A stretch of 64,000 bases of DNA, from positions 372,001 to 436,000 of the forward strand of contig NZ_JACXWX010000002.1 in assembly GCF_014764505.1 (NCBI RefSeq). The letters run 5' to 3'. Below, piece after piece: positions 62,380 to 64,000 of this stretch. The position numbers and the translations under genes were made by a program. The notes under the pieces were generated by a model. That model had not been told where the DNA came from. It did no database searches and worked only from the letters and a program-made list of their open reading frames with translations. The DNA is from Phormidium tenue FACHB-886. Lineage in GTDB: Bacteria; Cyanobacteriota; Cyanobacteriia; Elainellales; Elainellaceae. Every line of letters begins with the position of its first letter. The stretch's first letter is position 1.

Positions 62380-63795
62380 ATGACGATTTCTCTTCCTAGC
62401 GCCGATCGGTTCAAGGCACTCCTGACAGAGAAGCTTTTCTTTGGCAACGAGCCTACGCCTGAGCTGATTGCGATTCTGCTGGTGTACTTCGTTCAAGGCG
62501 TGTTGGGGCTGTCGCGGCTAGCCGTGAGCTTCTTCCTCAAGGATGAGTTGGCATTGAGTCCGGCACAGGTTTCCGCTCTGATGGGGGTTGCTGCCCTGCC
62601 CTGGATGGTAAAGCCTCTGTTCGGCTTTCTGTCAGATGGGTTGCCGATTTTGGGCTATCGCCGTCGCCCCTACCTGATTTTGTCGGGCTTCTTGGGCTGT
62701 GCGGCTTGGGTAGCAATGGCAACGGTAGTCCATACAGCTTGGGCAGCAACTTTGGCGATTGCGCTAGGTTCGCTCTCGGTAGCGCTCAGCGATGTCATTG
62801 TGGATTCGCTGGTAGTGGAGCGGGCTAGAGCTGAGGAAGTCAAAGATGCCGGATCACTGCAGGCTTTAACTTGGGGCGCTTCGGCAATGGGGGGGCTAAT
62901 TACTGCCTACCTGAGCGGCTATCTGCTAGAGCATTTCAGCAATCGCTTGGTCTTTGAGGTGACGGCGATCTTCCCGCTGATTGTGTCGATCGTGGCATGG
63001 CTGATCGCTGAGTCTCGCGTGGAGCCGGGCAATCGCTGGTCGGCAATTTGGGATCAGGTGAAGCAGCTCAAAGGTGCTATCACTCAAAAGTCGATCTGGC
63101 TGCCGACTGCCTTTATATTTATTTGGCAGGCAACCCCCACAGCAGATTCCGCTTTTTTCTTTTTCACGACCAACGAGCTAGGCTTTCAGCCGGAGTTTTT
63201 GGGACGAGTGCGGCTGGTAACGAGTTTGGCGGCGCTGTTTGGCATCTGGCTGTTTCAGCGATTTCTCAAAACTGTGCCAATGCGCGTCATGTTTGGCTGG
63301 AGTACGGTGATCTCGGCGGCACTCGGGATGACGACACTGCTGCTGGTTACACATGCTAACCGGGCAATTGGTATTGACGATCACTGGTTTAGCCTGGGCG
63401 ATAGTCTGGTGCTGACCGTAATGGGACAGATCGCCTTCATGCCCGTGCTGATTTTGGCAGCGCGGCTCTGCCCTCCGGGAGTTGAGGCAACGCTGTTTGC
63501 CTTGTTAATGTCAATTTATAACCTGGCAGGATTCCTGTCTTATGAGCTGGGCGCTGGCTTGATGCACTGGTTGGGTGTCAACGAGACCAACTTCAGTAAT
63601 CTTTGGCTGCTCGTAGTGATCACAAACTTGACAACGCTGTTGCCGTTGCCGCTGTTAGGCTGGCTTCCTGATGCTCAGGCAAGTCGAGCGCCAACGATCG
63701 TTGAGTCGAATGCTCTCCCTTCGGCTTCTGCTGCAACCCTGCCTGCAGAACTGGCAGCCGTTGAGCAAGAGCTAGTCACAGAGCTGGGGCAATAG
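62380..63795 (+). CDS. Folate-biopterin transporter family (FBT) membrane protein
   Basis: A 471-residue major-facilitator-like transporter with about 12 membrane spans. Marks of the FBT family are LLVYFVQGVLGLSRLAVSFFLKDELALSPAQVSALMGVAALPWMVKPLFGFLSDGLPILGYRRRPYLILSG near 29-98 and LSDVIVDSLVVERAR near 137. The later PTADSAFFFFTTNELGF near 250 is also typical. The Synechocystis relative Slr0642 and its plant plastid homologue transport folates. The C terminus is a Ser/Ala/Glu-rich cytoplasmic tail. It stands 157 bp after the propeller-RTX gene on the same strand and before the carotenoid oxygenase. Confidence 0.92.
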   Translation: MTISLPSADRFKALLTEKLFFGNEPTPELIAILLVYFVQGVLGLSRLAVSFFLKDELALSPAQVSALMGVAALPWMVKPLFGFLSDGLPILGYRRRPYLILSGFLGCAAWVAMATVVHTAWAATLAIALGSLSVALSDVIVDSLVVERARAEEVKDAGSLQALTWGASAMGGLITAYLSGYLLEHFSNRLVFEVTAIFPLIVSIVAWLIAESRVEPGNRWSAIWDQVKQLKGAITQKSIWLPTAFIFIWQATPTADSAFFFFTTNELGFQPEFLGRVRLVTSLAALFGIWLFQRFLKTVPMRVMFGWSTVISAALGMTTLLLVTHANRAIGIDDHWFSLGDSLVLTVMGQIAFMPVLILAARLCPPGVEATLFALLMSIYNLAGFLSYELGAGLMHWLGVNETNFSNLWLLVVITNLTTLLPLPLLGWLPDAQASRAPTIVESNALPSASAATLPAELAAVEQELVTELGQ

Positions 63796-63870
63796 CGGCA
63801 ACAGCCATGCATAAGCTGCAACCCTGCTCAGCTGCGTAACTCAAATCATTTTTTTGAATTTCAACCCGCT

Positions 63871-64000
63871 ATGCAAAGTTTTCAGCTTGAGCAAGAGGTT
63901 CGTTCTGAGGACGGACTGTCGTACAGTCTTGGAGAATGGCAAAAGGGCTATCGATCGGTTCACGACGAACACGATTACTGGATCGACGAGATTGAAGGCA
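63871..64000 (+). CDS. Carotenoid oxygenase family protein, 5' end only
   Basis: The first 43 codons from ATG 63871 run off the right edge. The segment WQKGYRSVHDEHDYWIDEIEG is the N-terminal signature of cyanobacterial carotenoid cleavage dioxygenases (retinal-pigment-epithelial-protein family), just before the usual GxxPxxLxGTLFRNGPG motif. The iron-binding His residues lie outside the window, so activity and subtype cannot be judged. It follows the FBT transporter after 75 bp on the same strand. Confidence 0.85.
   Translation, partial: MQSFQLEQEVRSEDGLSYSLGEWQKGYRSVHDEHDYWIDEIEG

Noticed and set aside
1-64000. Many GCGATCGC octamers as possible mobile repeats
   Set aside because: They are the HIP1 element common in cyanobacterial genomes, spread inside genes and on both strands, and carry no flanking repeat structure.
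1-64000. CRISPR arrays, insertion sequences or prophage
   Set aside because: No regularly spaced repeats, transposase, integrase or phage structural genes were seen on either strand.

Overview
The window is a piece of chromosome from a cyanobacterium, most likely a filamentous one. Both strands carry many copies of the cyanobacterial HIP1-type octamer GCGATCGC. The gene set includes a photosystem I subunit (psaK), the Calvin-cycle regulator CP12, a thylakoid-lumen-type cyclophilin, a cystine lyase of the Synechocystis C-DES type, a CoaR/CoaT cobalt-efflux pair and an HpsJ-like protein. HpsJ-like proteins are linked to hormogonium polysaccharide, which suggests filamentous growth. I see no phage, insertion sequence, CRISPR array or rRNA. 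The only tRNA found is tRNA-Asp(GUC).

Layout. 1-2.7 kb: divergent coaR/coaT with a MerR-type operator-promoter. 2.9-6.3 kb: a very large secreted-type protein (DUF4347, three C-type lectin domains, Calx-beta, sugar-dehydrogenase propeller). 7-13.5 kb: L,D-transpeptidase, Hsp70-like ATPase, DUF4079 membrane protein, a hypothetical gene, aroE, and a YihY-type membrane protein. 13.8-18 kb: the phosphate uptake operon pstS-pstC-pstA-pstB. 18-23.4 kb: two adjacent hybrid-input histidine kinases with almost the same kinase core, and a divergent NarL-type response regulator. 23.5-30.2 kb: TLP40-like cyclophilin, a NTF2-like gene with a membrane protease, psaK, trpF, tsaE, cp12 and a FIST-domain sensor protein. 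30.3-34.8 kb: a SucD/SucC-like pair that has lost key catalytic residues, then alanine dehydrogenase. 34.9-42.9 kb: an ABC exporter, a family-2 glycosyltransferase, HpsJ-like protein, a coiled-coil membrane protein, and a peptide-type ABC binding protein with one permease. 43-45.9 kb: tRNA-Asp, cystine lyase, type II NADH dehydrogenase.

46-54.2 kb holds the most striking region: three tandem paralogues in which a CE3-like SGNH esterase domain is embedded inside an RTX calcium-binding repeat region, with different N-terminal lectin or Ig-like modules. 54.7-64 kb: pgl, an FHA/zinc-ribbon protein, a short RecQ helicase, DUF3611, a CPBP protease, clpS, a predicted seven-bladed propeller fused to RTX repeats, a folate-biopterin-type transporter, and the start of a carotenoid oxygenase.

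How it fits together. Much of the window is core photosynthetic and housekeeping metabolism. Five very large genes encode modular exoproteins (lectins, RTX repeats, esterase, propellers) that look like carbohydrate-binding or carbohydrate-modifying surface or secreted proteins, and sit among glycan-related genes (glycosyltransferase, HpsJ, L,D-transpeptidase). No type I secretion genes are in the window. A second recurring feature is structural: six of the convergent gene junctions carry a perfect inverted repeat with 11-29 bp arms and exactly a 3-base loop, which probably act as two-way terminators.
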